Source: Clostridia bacterium
GTDB taxonomy: Bacteria > Bacillota_A > Clostridia > Christensenellales > Aristaeellaceae
NCBI GenBank assembly: GCA_017432405.1
Contig: JAFRJF010000243.1
Location: forward strand, 1-22,434
Direction of reading: 5' to 3'
DNA length: 22,434 nucleotides
The position numbers were made by a program, and so were the translations under genes. The notes beneath the pieces were generated by a model. That model made no database searches and had not been told where the DNA came from. It worked only from the letters and a program-made list of their open reading frames with translations. This document shows, piece after piece, positions 15,187 through 22,434 of this stretch. Within the stretch, counting starts at the first letter, position 1. Every line of letters starts with the position of its first letter.

Positions 15187-16884
15187 CTACAGCGCCGCCT
15201 TCCGTTCCGCCGCTTCCTTCAGCATGTGCGCGCCGTGGGACAGGCTGCTCTCGCTGTCCTGGGCGCCGCCCACCAGGCGGGACATCTCCCGCACGCGGCC
15301 TGCCTCGTCCAGCAGGCGCACGTGGGTGTCGGTGCGATCCTCCCCGGCGACCTTCTCCACCAGGAAATGGGCGTCGCCCAGGGCCGCGATCTGGGGCAGG
15401 TGGGTGATGCTGAGCACCTGGCGCGTCTTTGCGATCAGGCACATCTTCTCCCCCACCACCTGGGCCATTCTGCCGGAGACGCCGGTGTCGATCTCGTCGA
15501 AGACCATGGCGTCCACGCCCTCGGAATCCACCGAGATGGCCTTCAGCGCCAGCATCACGCGGGAAATCTCGCCGCCCGAGGCGATGGACGCCAGCGGGCG
15601 CAGGGGCTCGCCGGGGTTCGGGGAGATCATGAACTCCACCCCGTCCATGCCGGCGGCGGTGGGCTTGGCCAGGGGCTCCACCCGCACCTCGAAGCGGGTC
15701 TTGCCCATGCCCAGGTCCTTCAGCTGCTCGCAGATGCGCTCCGACAGCCGCGTCGCGCTCTGGCGGCGGACGGCGGTCAGATCGGCGCAGGCCTCACGCA
15801 GGGCGCTGTCCGCCGCCTTGTAGCGCTTCTTCAGCTCGGTGATCGCGGCGTCGCTGCCCTTGATGCCGTTTAGCCGGTCGGCGGCCTTCGCGCCAAACTC
15901 GATCACCGCTTCCACCGTATCGCCGTACTTGCGCTCCAGCTTCCTGATGGCGTCCAGCCGCGCGGCCACCTTGTCCAGCAGGTCCGGCTCGAAGTCCAGG
16001 TCGTCCAGCAGGGCCTGCAATTCGTAGCCCACGTCCTGCGCGCCGTAGTACAGCTCCCGCAGGCGGCCTGCCAGCGCGGCGTAGCGCTCGTTCAGCGCGC
16101 CGATGCGGTCCATGGCGTCGGCGGCACGCAGCAGCGCCTCCTGGGCGCTGGGGGCTCTGCCATCCCCCTGGTAGACCAGGGTGGTGGCCCCCTCCACGCT
16201 CTGGCGGATCCTTTCGGCGTTCTCCAGCAGCCCCAGCTTCTTTTCCAGCTTCTGCTCCTCGCCGGGCTTCAGCTTGGCGGCGCTGATCTCCTGCACCTGG
16301 AAGGACAGCACGTCCACCAGGCGCTCCCGCTCGGAGACGTCGTTCATCAGCCGCTTCAATTCCGAGGCGACGTGGCTGCGCTCGGCGTACAGTCCGGCCA
16401 CCCGTTCCAGACGGGCCCCGTGGGCCTCCCCTCCGAAGGCGTCCAGGAAATCCAGGTGCTTCGCCGGATTCATCAGGGTCTGGTGCTCGTGCTGGCCGTG
16501 GATGTCCATCAGCGTGGCGGTCAGCTGCTTGAGGGTGTTCAGGGGCACCACCACGTCGCCGACCCGGCAGATGTTCCGCCCGCTGCGGCTCAGCTCCCGG
16601 CGTATGGCAACCAGGCCGTCCTCGGCCTCGATGTCCAGGCCCTTCAAGACCGCCTGGGCCCGGGGATTCCCGGACACGTCGAAAAGCGCCTGCACCATGC
16701 CCCGCTCGGCCCCGGTGCGAATCATATCCCGGTCGGCGCGGCCGCCCAGGGCCAGGCTGATGCTGTCCACCACGATGGACTTGCCCGCGCCGGTCTCGCC
16801 CGTAAGCACATTGAATCCCTGCGCGAATTCGATGCGCAGCGATTCAATGAGGGCGATATTCTTGATCGTCAGCTCTACAAGCAT
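15187..16884 (-). CDS. recN: DNA repair protein RecN
   Basis: This 565-aa SMC-like ATPase acts in double-strand-break repair. Walker A is GETGAGKS (29-36) and the Q-loop region DIHGQHEHQTLMNP follows. A long coiled coil surrounds the middle (about 150-370). The C-terminal lobe has the signature SGGEISRVMLALK, Walker B with MVFDEIDTGVSG and the switch ITHLPQIAALGD. The ATG is preceded by GGAG, 12 nt after the argR stop. Family length and order are normal. In many spore-formers spoIVB and spo0A follow recN; here a hairpin and a convergent gene do. Confidence 0.97.
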   Translation of the reverse strand: MLVELTIKNIALIESLRIEFAQGFNVLTGETGAGKSIVVDSISLALGGRADRDMIRTGAERGMVQALFDVSGNPRAQAVLKGLDIEAEDGLVAIRRELSRSGRNICRVGDVVVPLNTLKQLTATLMDIHGQHEHQTLMNPAKHLDFLDAFGGEAHGARLERVAGLYAERSHVASELKRLMNDVSERERLVDVLSFQVQEISAAKLKPGEEQKLEKKLGLLENAERIRQSVEGATTLVYQGDGRAPSAQEALLRAADAMDRIGALNERYAALAGRLRELYYGAQDVGYELQALLDDLDFEPDLLDKVAARLDAIRKLERKYGDTVEAVIEFGAKAADRLNGIKGSDAAITELKKRYKAADSALREACADLTAVRRQSATRLSERICEQLKDLGMGKTRFEVRVEPLAKPTAAGMDGVEFMISPNPGEPLRPLASIASGGEISRVMLALKAISVDSEGVDAMVFDEIDTGVSGRMAQVVGEKMCLIAKTRQVLSITHLPQIAALGDAHFLVEKVAGEDRTDTHVRLLDEAGRVREMSRLVGGAQDSESSLSHGAHMLKEAAERKAAL

Positions 16885-16896
16885 GTGCCGCTCCGG

Positions 16897-17349
16897 TCAA
16901 CCGTTCAGCATGGTATTGAACTTCGTCATCAGGGCCTCCGCCGCCTCGTTTGAGCGGGTGATGATCAGAAGCGTATTGTCGCCGGCGATGGTGCCCATCA
17001 CCTCGCTCCACTTCATGGAGTCGATGGCCTCGCCCGCGGCGTTGGCGCTGGCCGTGATCGTATTGACCACGATCAGGTTGTTGACCGGCTCGATGTTGAT
17101 GATGGAATCTGCCAGTATCCTGGCGAATCGGTCGTTCATGCCCTTCTCGGCCCGCTCCACGGTGGCATACTTATAGCCCCCGTGCTCGGACAGCACCTTC
17201 AGAAGCCTCAGCTCCTTGATGTCCCGTGAAACCGTGGCCTGGGTCACCTTGACGCCCCGCCGCATCAGCTCGTCCGCCAGGTCCTCCTGGGTCTCTATGT
17301 CCTTGTTCTCAATAATTTCCAATATCAGATTATGGCGCGCGCTCTTCAT
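16897..17349 (-). CDS. argR: Arginine repressor ArgR
   Basis: This 150-aa transcriptional regulator has an N-terminal winged helix (recognition stretch VTQATVSRDIKELRLLKV, about 35-52). The C-terminal hexamerisation and arginine-binding domain holds the GTIAGDNTLLIITR motif with the conserved Asp. Bacterial ArgR binds ARG boxes with L-arginine to control arginine synthesis and catabolism. The ATG follows GGGAGG. It lies 51 nt after nadK and 12 nt before recN, the usual argR-recN order in Bacillota. I did not identify an ARG box in the window. Confidence 0.96.
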   Translation of the reverse strand: MKSARHNLILEIIENKDIETQEDLADELMRRGVKVTQATVSRDIKELRLLKVLSEHGGYKYATVERAEKGMNDRFARILADSIINIEPVNNLIVVNTITASANAAGEAIDSMKWSEVMGTIAGDNTLLIITRSNEAAEALMTKFNTMLNG

Positions 17350-17400
17350 TCGTGTACAGCCTCCCGGTGATTGGATAGCGGAAACCCTTAGCGCTGCTGA

Positions 17401-18252
17401 TCAATGCGTCCATTCGGACAGCTTGCTCCTGAGCAGACCGTAGTAATTCTTCTCGTTCAGGCGCACAAAGCGCGCCTGCCGCACGGATCGGCGTATGGTT
17501 ATTTCCGGGTGCTCGCGATCCAGCATGATCGCCCGCCTGCCGTCCAGCACCGCCTGTGCGCCGCCACGGTCGTCCACCATGCGCACGGTGATGCGCTCGT
17601 CGGCGGAGACGACCACCGGCCGGGCGTTGAGCGTATGCGGACAGATGGGCGTCAGCACAAAGCACTCCAGGCCGGGCAGCACCACCGGGCCGCCGGCAGA
17701 CAGCGAATAAGCGGTAGACCCCGTCGCGGTCGCGACGATCAGTCCATCGCCGGAAATGCAATCCACCATGGCGCCGTTTGCTTCATATTCGAGAGAAAGA
17801 ATTCTTACGGAAGACGTGGCGCGGGTAATGACGATGTCGTTCAGGGCGAAGAACTTGCGATAGTCCCACCCCTCCACCATCATCGTCGTGCGCGTGTCAA
17901 CGGTGTAATCCCCGGTCAGCAGCCTGTCAATGACGCCCTCATCCAGTTCGTCGGTCTCCAGCTCCGTCAGGAACCCCAGGCGACCCAGGTTGATGCCCAC
18001 GATGGGCAGGTCGTTCTCAATTGCGTAATCCAGGCCGGAGAGGATCGTACCGTCGCCTCCCAGGATGATCAACAGCTGGCAGCGGTCAAATCGGTCCACC
18101 AGGCAATCGGTCAAGCCCATGATCGCGTTCAGGTCGGCATTCAAACATACCGCCACGCCCCTTCGGCGCAGCATGCCGATCAGCCTTTCAGCCACGCCCA
18201 GTCCCAGGCTTTTGGATGAATTCCAATAGATACCGATACAGCGAACGGACAC
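17401..18252 (-). CDS. nadK: NAD kinase
   Basis: This 283-aa ATP-NAD kinase makes NADP from NAD. The conserved GGDGT motif is at about 65-69 (LIILGGDGTILS), then GINLGRLGFLTE, the catalytic-domain NDIVITR, and the glycine-rich SGDGLIVATATGSTAYSLSAGGPVV. GTG 18252 is chosen because AGGGAG lies 9 nt upstream and the protein then begins, as usual, a few residues before the first strand. An ATG at 18273 has no Shine-Dalgarno. nadK between tlyA and argR is a common clostridial order. Confidence 0.95.
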   Translation of the reverse strand: MSVRCIGIYWNSSKSLGLGVAERLIGMLRRRGVAVCLNADLNAIMGLTDCLVDRFDRCQLLIILGGDGTILSGLDYAIENDLPIVGINLGRLGFLTELETDELDEGVIDRLLTGDYTVDTRTTMMVEGWDYRKFFALNDIVITRATSSVRILSLEYEANGAMVDCISGDGLIVATATGSTAYSLSAGGPVVLPGLECFVLTPICPHTLNARPVVVSADERITVRMVDDRGGAQAVLDGRRAIMLDREHPEITIRRSVRQARFVRLNEKNYYGLLRSKLSEWTH

Positions 18253-18297
18253 CCGTAACCACTCCCTATTCATACAATATACCAAAGCGCGCCCGAG

Positions 18298-19128
18298 TTA
18301 CAAGCCCTCTGAGGTGGATTTAAAAAAATTGTCATAAGCGCGGCTAATTGTAACATCAATAGAAATATCGCCCGCAAATTTAGCTGAATTGTTGGATTGC
18401 TTCAGATATAACAAGAATTCTATGTTACCTTCAGGGCCCCGTATCGGCGAGTAGTCCAGGCCTGCCACGCGCCAGCCAAGCGTCGGTATGAAGCCCGTGA
18501 TCTCCCGGAGCACCTTCTCGTGCACCGCCCTGTCGCGCACGACGCCCTTCTCGCCCACCTCGTCCCTTTCGGCCTCGAACTGGGGCTTGACCAGCGCCAC
18601 GAAGCCCTGGTTTTCATCATCCAGCACCCCCAGCGCCGCCGGGAGCACCGCCTTCAGGGAGATGAAGGAGACGTCCGTCGCCCCGAAGCTTGGGCGCGGA
18701 TCGAAGGCCTCCGGAGAGAGGAACCTGGCGTTGGTGCGCTCCATGCACACCACCCGCCCGTCGCTGCGCAGCCGATAGTCCAACAGGTTGTAGCCCACGT
18801 CCACCGAATAGACCCGCTTCGCGCCGGCGCGGAGCATCACGTCGGTAAAGCCGCCGGTGGAGGCGCCCACGTCCACGCACACCGCCCCGGAGAGGTCGAT
18901 GCCGAACACCTCCAGCGCCTTCTTCAGCTTGTGGGCGCCCCGGCTGACATAGGCGTCCAGCGCGCCCCGGACCCTGAGCGCCTCCCCGGGCTTGACAGGC
19001 TCGCTGGCGCGCAGTATCTTCCGGTCCCCGGCCATGACCCGGCCCTCCATGATCAGCGCTCGCGCCAAGGCGATGGATTCCAGCCCCAGTTCGCTGGCGA
19101 GGGCCTCGTCCGCCCTGCGCTTCTTCAT
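18298..19128 (-). CDS. tlyA: TlyA family rRNA 2'-O-methyltransferase / haemolysin-like protein
   Basis: A 276-aa protein with an N-terminal S4 RNA-binding domain (about 3-62) and an FtsJ-type Rossmann methyltransferase domain (CVDVGASTGGFTDVMLRAGA, 84-103). The catalytic tetrad is readable as K67 (RGAHKL), D152 (TDVSFIS), K181 (LVKPQFE) and E237 (GNIEFLLYL), close to K69/D154/K182/E238 of mycobacterial TlyA. It methylates cytidine 2'-OH in rRNA in characterised members. The start is ATG 19128 after GGGGAGG, overlapping the dxs stop as ATGA. The last 35 or so codons are distinctly AT-rich compared with the rest, although the tail still resembles clostridial TlyA ends. Confidence 0.94.
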   Translation of the reverse strand: MKKRRADEALASELGLESIALARALIMEGRVMAGDRKILRASEPVKPGEALRVRGALDAYVSRGAHKLKKALEVFGIDLSGAVCVDVGASTGGFTDVMLRAGAKRVYSVDVGYNLLDYRLRSDGRVVCMERTNARFLSPEAFDPRPSFGATDVSFISLKAVLPAALGVLDDENQGFVALVKPQFEAERDEVGEKGVVRDRAVHEKVLREITGFIPTLGWRVAGLDYSPIRGPEGNIEFLLYLKQSNNSAKFAGDISIDVTISRAYDNFFKSTSEGL

Positions 19129-21008
19129 CTGCCCGCCTCCCCGATCTGCTTCAGGCGCTGGCCAATGCGCCGGGCGATGGACAGCGCGTCCAGCCCGCAT
19201 TCCACGGTCTGCTGGGCGACGGTGCCCTGGGCGATGAAGCGGTCCGGCACGCCCAGCGTCAAAACCGGCACCTCCATGCCCGCGGACGCCAGCGCGTCCA
19301 GCACGCCCTCGCCGAAGCCTCCGGCCAATACGTTTTCCTCGACCGTGACCACGAGTTTGACGCCCGACGCCTTTTCGCGCAGCATATCCAAATCCATCGG
19401 CGCGACGAAGCGGGCGTCCACCACCCCGGCGGAGACGCCCTTGCCCATCAGCTCGATGGCGGCCTGCATCGAAAGGGACACCATGCGCCCCACGGCGAAG
19501 ATCATCACGTCGCCTCCGTCGCTGAGCAACTCCCACTGGCCGACGGAAAAGCGCCGCTGGCTCTGTATGCCCGGGCCCATGTCCTCGCAGGCCTTGGGAT
19601 AGCGTATGGCCATCGGCCCGTCGTAGTCCTGGCTGATTTCCACCAGCTTCTTCAGATCCCGCACGTCCCTCGGCGCGGCGACCACCAGGCCCGGTATGCT
19701 GCGCAGGTAGCTCAGGTCGAACACGCCCTGGTGGGTCTCCCCGTCCTCGCCCACCAGTCCCGCCCGGTCGATCAGGAGCGTCACGGGCAGGGCGTTGCGG
19801 CACACGTCGACCAGGATCTGGTCGTAGGCGCGCTGCAGGAACGTGGAATAGATGGCCACATAAGGCTTCATGCCCTGGCTGGCCATGCCCGCCGCCATGG
19901 TGACGGCGTGCTCCTCGGCGATGCCCACGTCGAAGCAGCGGTCGGCATGGGACTGCTGGAAGATGTCCATGCCGGTGCCCATGGGCATGGCCGCCGTGAC
20001 GGCGCAGATGCGGATGTCGTTGTCGGCCATGTCGGAAAGCTGTCGCGCCACCACCTTGCCCGAGGACACCTCCTCCCCCTCCCGCTTCCTGGAGCCGGAC
20101 TCCAGGTAGAACGGCGCGACGCCGTGGAAGGTGACCGGATGGTCCTCGGCGGGCTGGTAGCCCCTGCCCTTCTGGGTGACCACGTGGATCAGCTGGGGCC
20201 TGTCATAGCCCCTGGCGCGGCGCAGCACCTTGATCAGCTGGCGCAGGTCGTGCCCGTCCACGGGGCCGATGTAGGCGAAGCCCAGCGCCGAGAAGAACTT
20301 GTCGTCCACGAAGAAGGTGCGAAGGTTGTTCCTGAATCTGCTGAGCGCGCGGTACAGCGGCGCGCCGAACCTGGGGTGCTTCTCCAGGCGGTCCCGGACC
20401 CCGTGCTTCACGGCGATATAGCCCTTGCTCTGGCGCATGCGGGTCAGGTAGCGGCTGAGCGCGCCCACGTTCGGGGCGATGGACATCTCGTTGTCGTTCA
20501 GCAGCACGATCATTCGGGTGTTGCTCTGGCCGGCGTCGTTCAGCGCCTCGTAGCACATGCCCCCGGTCAGGGCCCCGTCGCCCACCAGCGCCACGACGTC
20601 GTAGTCCCCGCGCATGATGTCCCGGGTCCGGGCCATGCCAAGAGCGGCGGATATGGCCGTGGAGGCATGGCCCGCCGTAAACGCGTCGTATTCGCTCTCA
20701 TCCTGCTGGGGAAAGCCGCTGATGCCGCCCTTCTGGCGAAGGGTGTGAAAGGCCTCATAGCGCCCGGTCAGCAGCTTGTGGGCGTAGGACTGGTGCCCCA
20801 CGTCCATCACAAGCTTGTCCCCGGGGGCGTCGAACACATAGTGCATCGCCACGGTCAGCTCCACCACCCCCAGGTTGGAGGCCAAGTGGCCGCCGTGCTC
20901 CGAGACCACGTTGACGATCTCCGAGCGCAGCTCCTCGCAGAGCTGCTTCAGCTGCTTGATGCTCAGCTTTTTCAGGTCCGTCGGTTCGTGTATCTGCTCT
21001 ATCAGCAT
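19125..21008 (-). CDS. dxs: 1-deoxy-D-xylulose-5-phosphate synthase
   Basis: This 627-aa thiamine-diphosphate enzyme condenses pyruvate and glyceraldehyde 3-phosphate in the first step of the MEP isoprenoid pathway. The TPP motif starts at GDGALTGG (143-150) and ends at NDNEMSI (from 171). H39, in SEHGGHLASNLGVVEL, and VGHQSYAHKLLTGR are family-typical. The central pyrimidine-binding domain has the catalytic Glu in VGIAEEHAVTMAAGMA, and the C-terminal transketolase domain ends with VPDRFIAQG. Length is normal. GGAGT lies 7 nt before the ATG. It follows ispA by 18 nt. Confidence 0.97.
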   Translation of the reverse strand: MLIEQIHEPTDLKKLSIKQLKQLCEELRSEIVNVVSEHGGHLASNLGVVELTVAMHYVFDAPGDKLVMDVGHQSYAHKLLTGRYEAFHTLRQKGGISGFPQQDESEYDAFTAGHASTAISAALGMARTRDIMRGDYDVVALVGDGALTGGMCYEALNDAGQSNTRMIVLLNDNEMSIAPNVGALSRYLTRMRQSKGYIAVKHGVRDRLEKHPRFGAPLYRALSRFRNNLRTFFVDDKFFSALGFAYIGPVDGHDLRQLIKVLRRARGYDRPQLIHVVTQKGRGYQPAEDHPVTFHGVAPFYLESGSRKREGEEVSSGKVVARQLSDMADNDIRICAVTAAMPMGTGMDIFQQSHADRCFDVGIAEEHAVTMAAGMASQGMKPYVAIYSTFLQRAYDQILVDVCRNALPVTLLIDRAGLVGEDGETHQGVFDLSYLRSIPGLVVAAPRDVRDLKKLVEISQDYDGPMAIRYPKACEDMGPGIQSQRRFSVGQWELLSDGGDVMIFAVGRMVSLSMQAAIELMGKGVSAGVVDARFVAPMDLDMLREKASGVKLVVTVEENVLAGGFGEGVLDALASAGMEVPVLTLGVPDRFIAQGTVAQQTVECGLDALSIARRIGQRLKQIGEAGR

Positions 21009-21026
21009 CGGTCGTACTCCAGTAAG

Positions 21027-21932
21027 TTACTTGGTGCGGTTCACCATGGCGTCCACCAGCTCGCGGAAGAAGGCCGCCCCCTCGCCGAAGCGCCCGAGGG
21101 CCCGCAGGGCCTCACCGTGCAGCTCCTCGACCCGCCGGCGGGCGCCCTCGACACCCCAGGCCGAGACGCAGGTCAGCTTGCCGCTCTCGGCGTCCTTGCC
21201 CAGGGTCTTGCCCACGTCCGCCTGGCTTCCGACGACGTCCAGCAGGTCGTCCGTGGCCTGGAACAGCAGCCCGAAGGCCCTGCCGTAGTCGGTGAGCGCC
21301 TTCACGTCGTCCTCCCCGGCCCCGCACAGCATCGCCGCGGCGCGAAGGGGGTAGATGAACATGCAGGCGGTCTTGCCGTACTGTATGTACTCCAGCGCGT
21401 GGGTATCGGCGATGCCGGAGCGCTCGCAGTGCAGGTCCATCGCCTGCCCACCGATCATCCCGGTGACGCCCGCGCCGGCGGCGATCTCGCGAATCGCCGA
21501 GAGGTATCGGGCCGCGCGCTCGGGGCGGGCGCAGGCGTGGTTCAGCATCGTCTCGAAGGCCCCGTTCAAAAGGCCGTCGCCCGCCAGTATCGCCTGGCCC
21601 ACGCCGAACACCACGTGGTTGGTGGGCCGACCCCGGCGCAGCGTGTCGTCGTCCATGCCCGGCAGGTCGTCGTGGATCAGCGAATAGGGGTGGATCATCT
21701 CGACGGCGCAGGCGAAGTCCAGCGCGTCCTCCACGTCGCCCCCCAGCATCTCCACCGCCGCCAGCAGCATGCTCGGGCGCAGCCGCTTGCCCCCGGCCTC
21801 CAGGCTGTAGCGCATGGACCGGCTCAGCAGCCAGGGCATTTCTCCGATTTCAAAGCGGTCCTCCGCCACCACGGCGGGGATCTCGTTCAGCCGCCGGTTG
21901 ACCCGGCTCGCGTAATCGTTCAGCGTCTTCAT
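21027..21932 (-). CDS. ispA: Farnesyl diphosphate synthase (polyprenyl synthetase family)
   Basis: This 301-aa prenyltransferase extends allylic diphosphates with isopentenyl diphosphate, using precursors made downstream of Dxs. The first Asp-rich motif is LIHDDLPGMDDDTLRRGRP, with D88, D89 and D94-D96 in the bacterial two-residue-insert form. The second is ATDDLLDV with D229, D230 and D233. GGKRLRPS near 47-54 binds diphosphate. The length fits IspA. The ATG overlaps the xseB stop by 4 nt (ATGA) with GAGGAGG just before it. Confidence 0.95.
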   Translation of the reverse strand: MKTLNDYASRVNRRLNEIPAVVAEDRFEIGEMPWLLSRSMRYSLEAGGKRLRPSMLLAAVEMLGGDVEDALDFACAVEMIHPYSLIHDDLPGMDDDTLRRGRPTNHVVFGVGQAILAGDGLLNGAFETMLNHACARPERAARYLSAIREIAAGAGVTGMIGGQAMDLHCERSGIADTHALEYIQYGKTACMFIYPLRAAAMLCGAGEDDVKALTDYGRAFGLLFQATDDLLDVVGSQADVGKTLGKDAESGKLTCVSAWGVEGARRRVEELHGEALRALGRFGEGAAFFRELVDAMVNRTK

Positions 21933-22162
21933 GGGGCCTCCTCGGTATCGATTTGAGCATCCAGCCCGGTCTCGCCCGCGTCCGTCAGCACGCGGATGCG
22001 CCTGTCGCCCTCGTCCAGCAGCGCGCAGAGGCTGTTCTTCAGCGCGACGGCCTTCTCATAGGCCTTGAAGGAATCCTCCAGGGACAGCTCCCCGGTCTCC
22101 AGCCCATGCACCAGGGCCTCCAGCTCCTGCATACCCTCTTCAAATGTGATCTTCTTTTTCAT
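21929..22162 (-). CDS. xseB: Exodeoxyribonuclease VII small subunit
   Basis: A 77-aa helical protein with the family pattern ITFEEGMQELEALVHGLETG and ELSLEDSFKAYEKAVALKN. XseB binds the large subunit XseA to form the ssDNA exonuclease. Length is normal. The ATG overlaps the xseA stop by 4 nt (ATGA), with AAAGGATG upstream inside xseA, so the two subunits are translationally coupled. Confidence 0.96.
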   Translation of the reverse strand: MKKKITFEEGMQELEALVHGLETGELSLEDSFKAYEKAVALKNSLCALLDEGDRRIRVLTDAGETGLDAQIDTEEAP

Positions 22163-22434
22163 AGGGCTTCATCCTTTGCGTTTATGGCGGTGATATCGGC
22201 GGTCAGCTCGCCGTCGGAAAAGCATACGCGCAGCGGCCTGCTGCCATCGACGCCCGACGCTCGGGCCACGATGTGTTCGCCCTGCCTGACGACGGCGTAG
22301 CCCCGTTCCATCACGGAAGACGGGTCCAGCGCCCGCAGCGACGCGGCCAGGGCGTCGAGCCTGTGCCGGCTCCGCTCCAGCCGCACCGGCATCGCCGCGA
22401 TCAGGCGGCGCTCAGCCTGGTCCAGCGCGCTTCG
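22159..22434 (-). CDS. xseA: Exodeoxyribonuclease VII large subunit, C-terminal fragment
   Basis: The frame is open from the window edge to TGA at 22159-22161 and gives the last 91 residues. These include a basic helix (RRLIAAMPVRLERSRHRLDA) and the family C-terminus LRALDPSSVMERGYAVVRQG with a final beta segment. The position immediately upstream of xseB confirms identity. The OB-fold and catalytic part are outside the window. It is the first visible gene of the xseA-recN operon. Confidence 0.93.
   Translation of the reverse strand, partial: RSALDQAERRLIAAMPVRLERSRHRLDALAASLRALDPSSVMERGYAVVRQGEHIVARASGVDGSRPLRVCFSDGELTADITAINAKDEAL

Noticed and set aside
19731..21956. 741-codon plus-strand open frame opposite dxs, ispA and xseB
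   Set aside because: It runs across three well-supported minus-strand genes and has no domain; it is a GC-bias shadow.

Overview
The window is a GC-rich piece of a Bacillota (Firmicutes, class Clostridia) chromosome. The evidence is the gene content and order: dnaG-rpoD-trmK-nif3-zinc-ribbon gene-rnpB; ireB-ruvX-DUF1292; and xseA-xseB-ispA-dxs-tlyA-nadK-argR-recN. The GC-rich third codon positions, TTG/GTG starts behind strong Shine-Dalgarno sites and class A RNase P RNA suggest an uncultured high-GC gut or rumen clostridial lineage. The rank below class is inference only.

Layout. 1-670 (+): the tail of an HD-domain gene broken by an in-frame amber codon, then two tandem serine tRNAs between a consensus promoter and a strong terminator. 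813-1363 (-): a toxin-antitoxin-like pair whose GNAT partner has lost its middle. 1449-4061 (-): an OmpR-type two-component system. 4332-8175 (+): a PRC-barrel protein, a small YtxH-like membrane protein, an AI-2E-family permease, ireB, an aldo/keto reductase with a ferredoxin tail, and a ruvX gene in one reading frame with a DUF1292 gene. 8185-8240: a long terminator. 8240-13731 (-): rnpB, the C4 zinc-ribbon coiled-coil gene, nif3-like, trmK, rpoD and dnaG. 13732-14032: an AT-rich leader. 14033-15106 (+): a short aspartokinase-like gene. 15187-22434 (-): recN, argR, nadK, tlyA, dxs, ispA, xseB and the 3' end of xseA, tightly packed.

How they work together. The dnaG-rpoD block is a macromolecular-synthesis operon (primase and housekeeping sigma factor) followed by tRNA modification and accessory genes and the RNase P RNA. 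The xseA-recN block joins DNA repair (exonuclease VII, RecN), isoprenoid precursor synthesis (Dxs, IspA), rRNA methylation (TlyA), NADP supply (NadK) and arginine regulation (ArgR), a common clostridial/bacilli arrangement.

I found no phage, insertion sequence, CRISPR array or clearly new multi-gene system. Most of the window is core genome. The items worth a second look are small: two damaged genes (HD protein, GNAT toxin), a 140-nt out-of-phase overlap of two genes, a RuvX-DUF1292 read-through fusion, an alaS-less ireB neighbourhood with an inserted reductase, and a short aspartokinase with a structured AT-rich leader.
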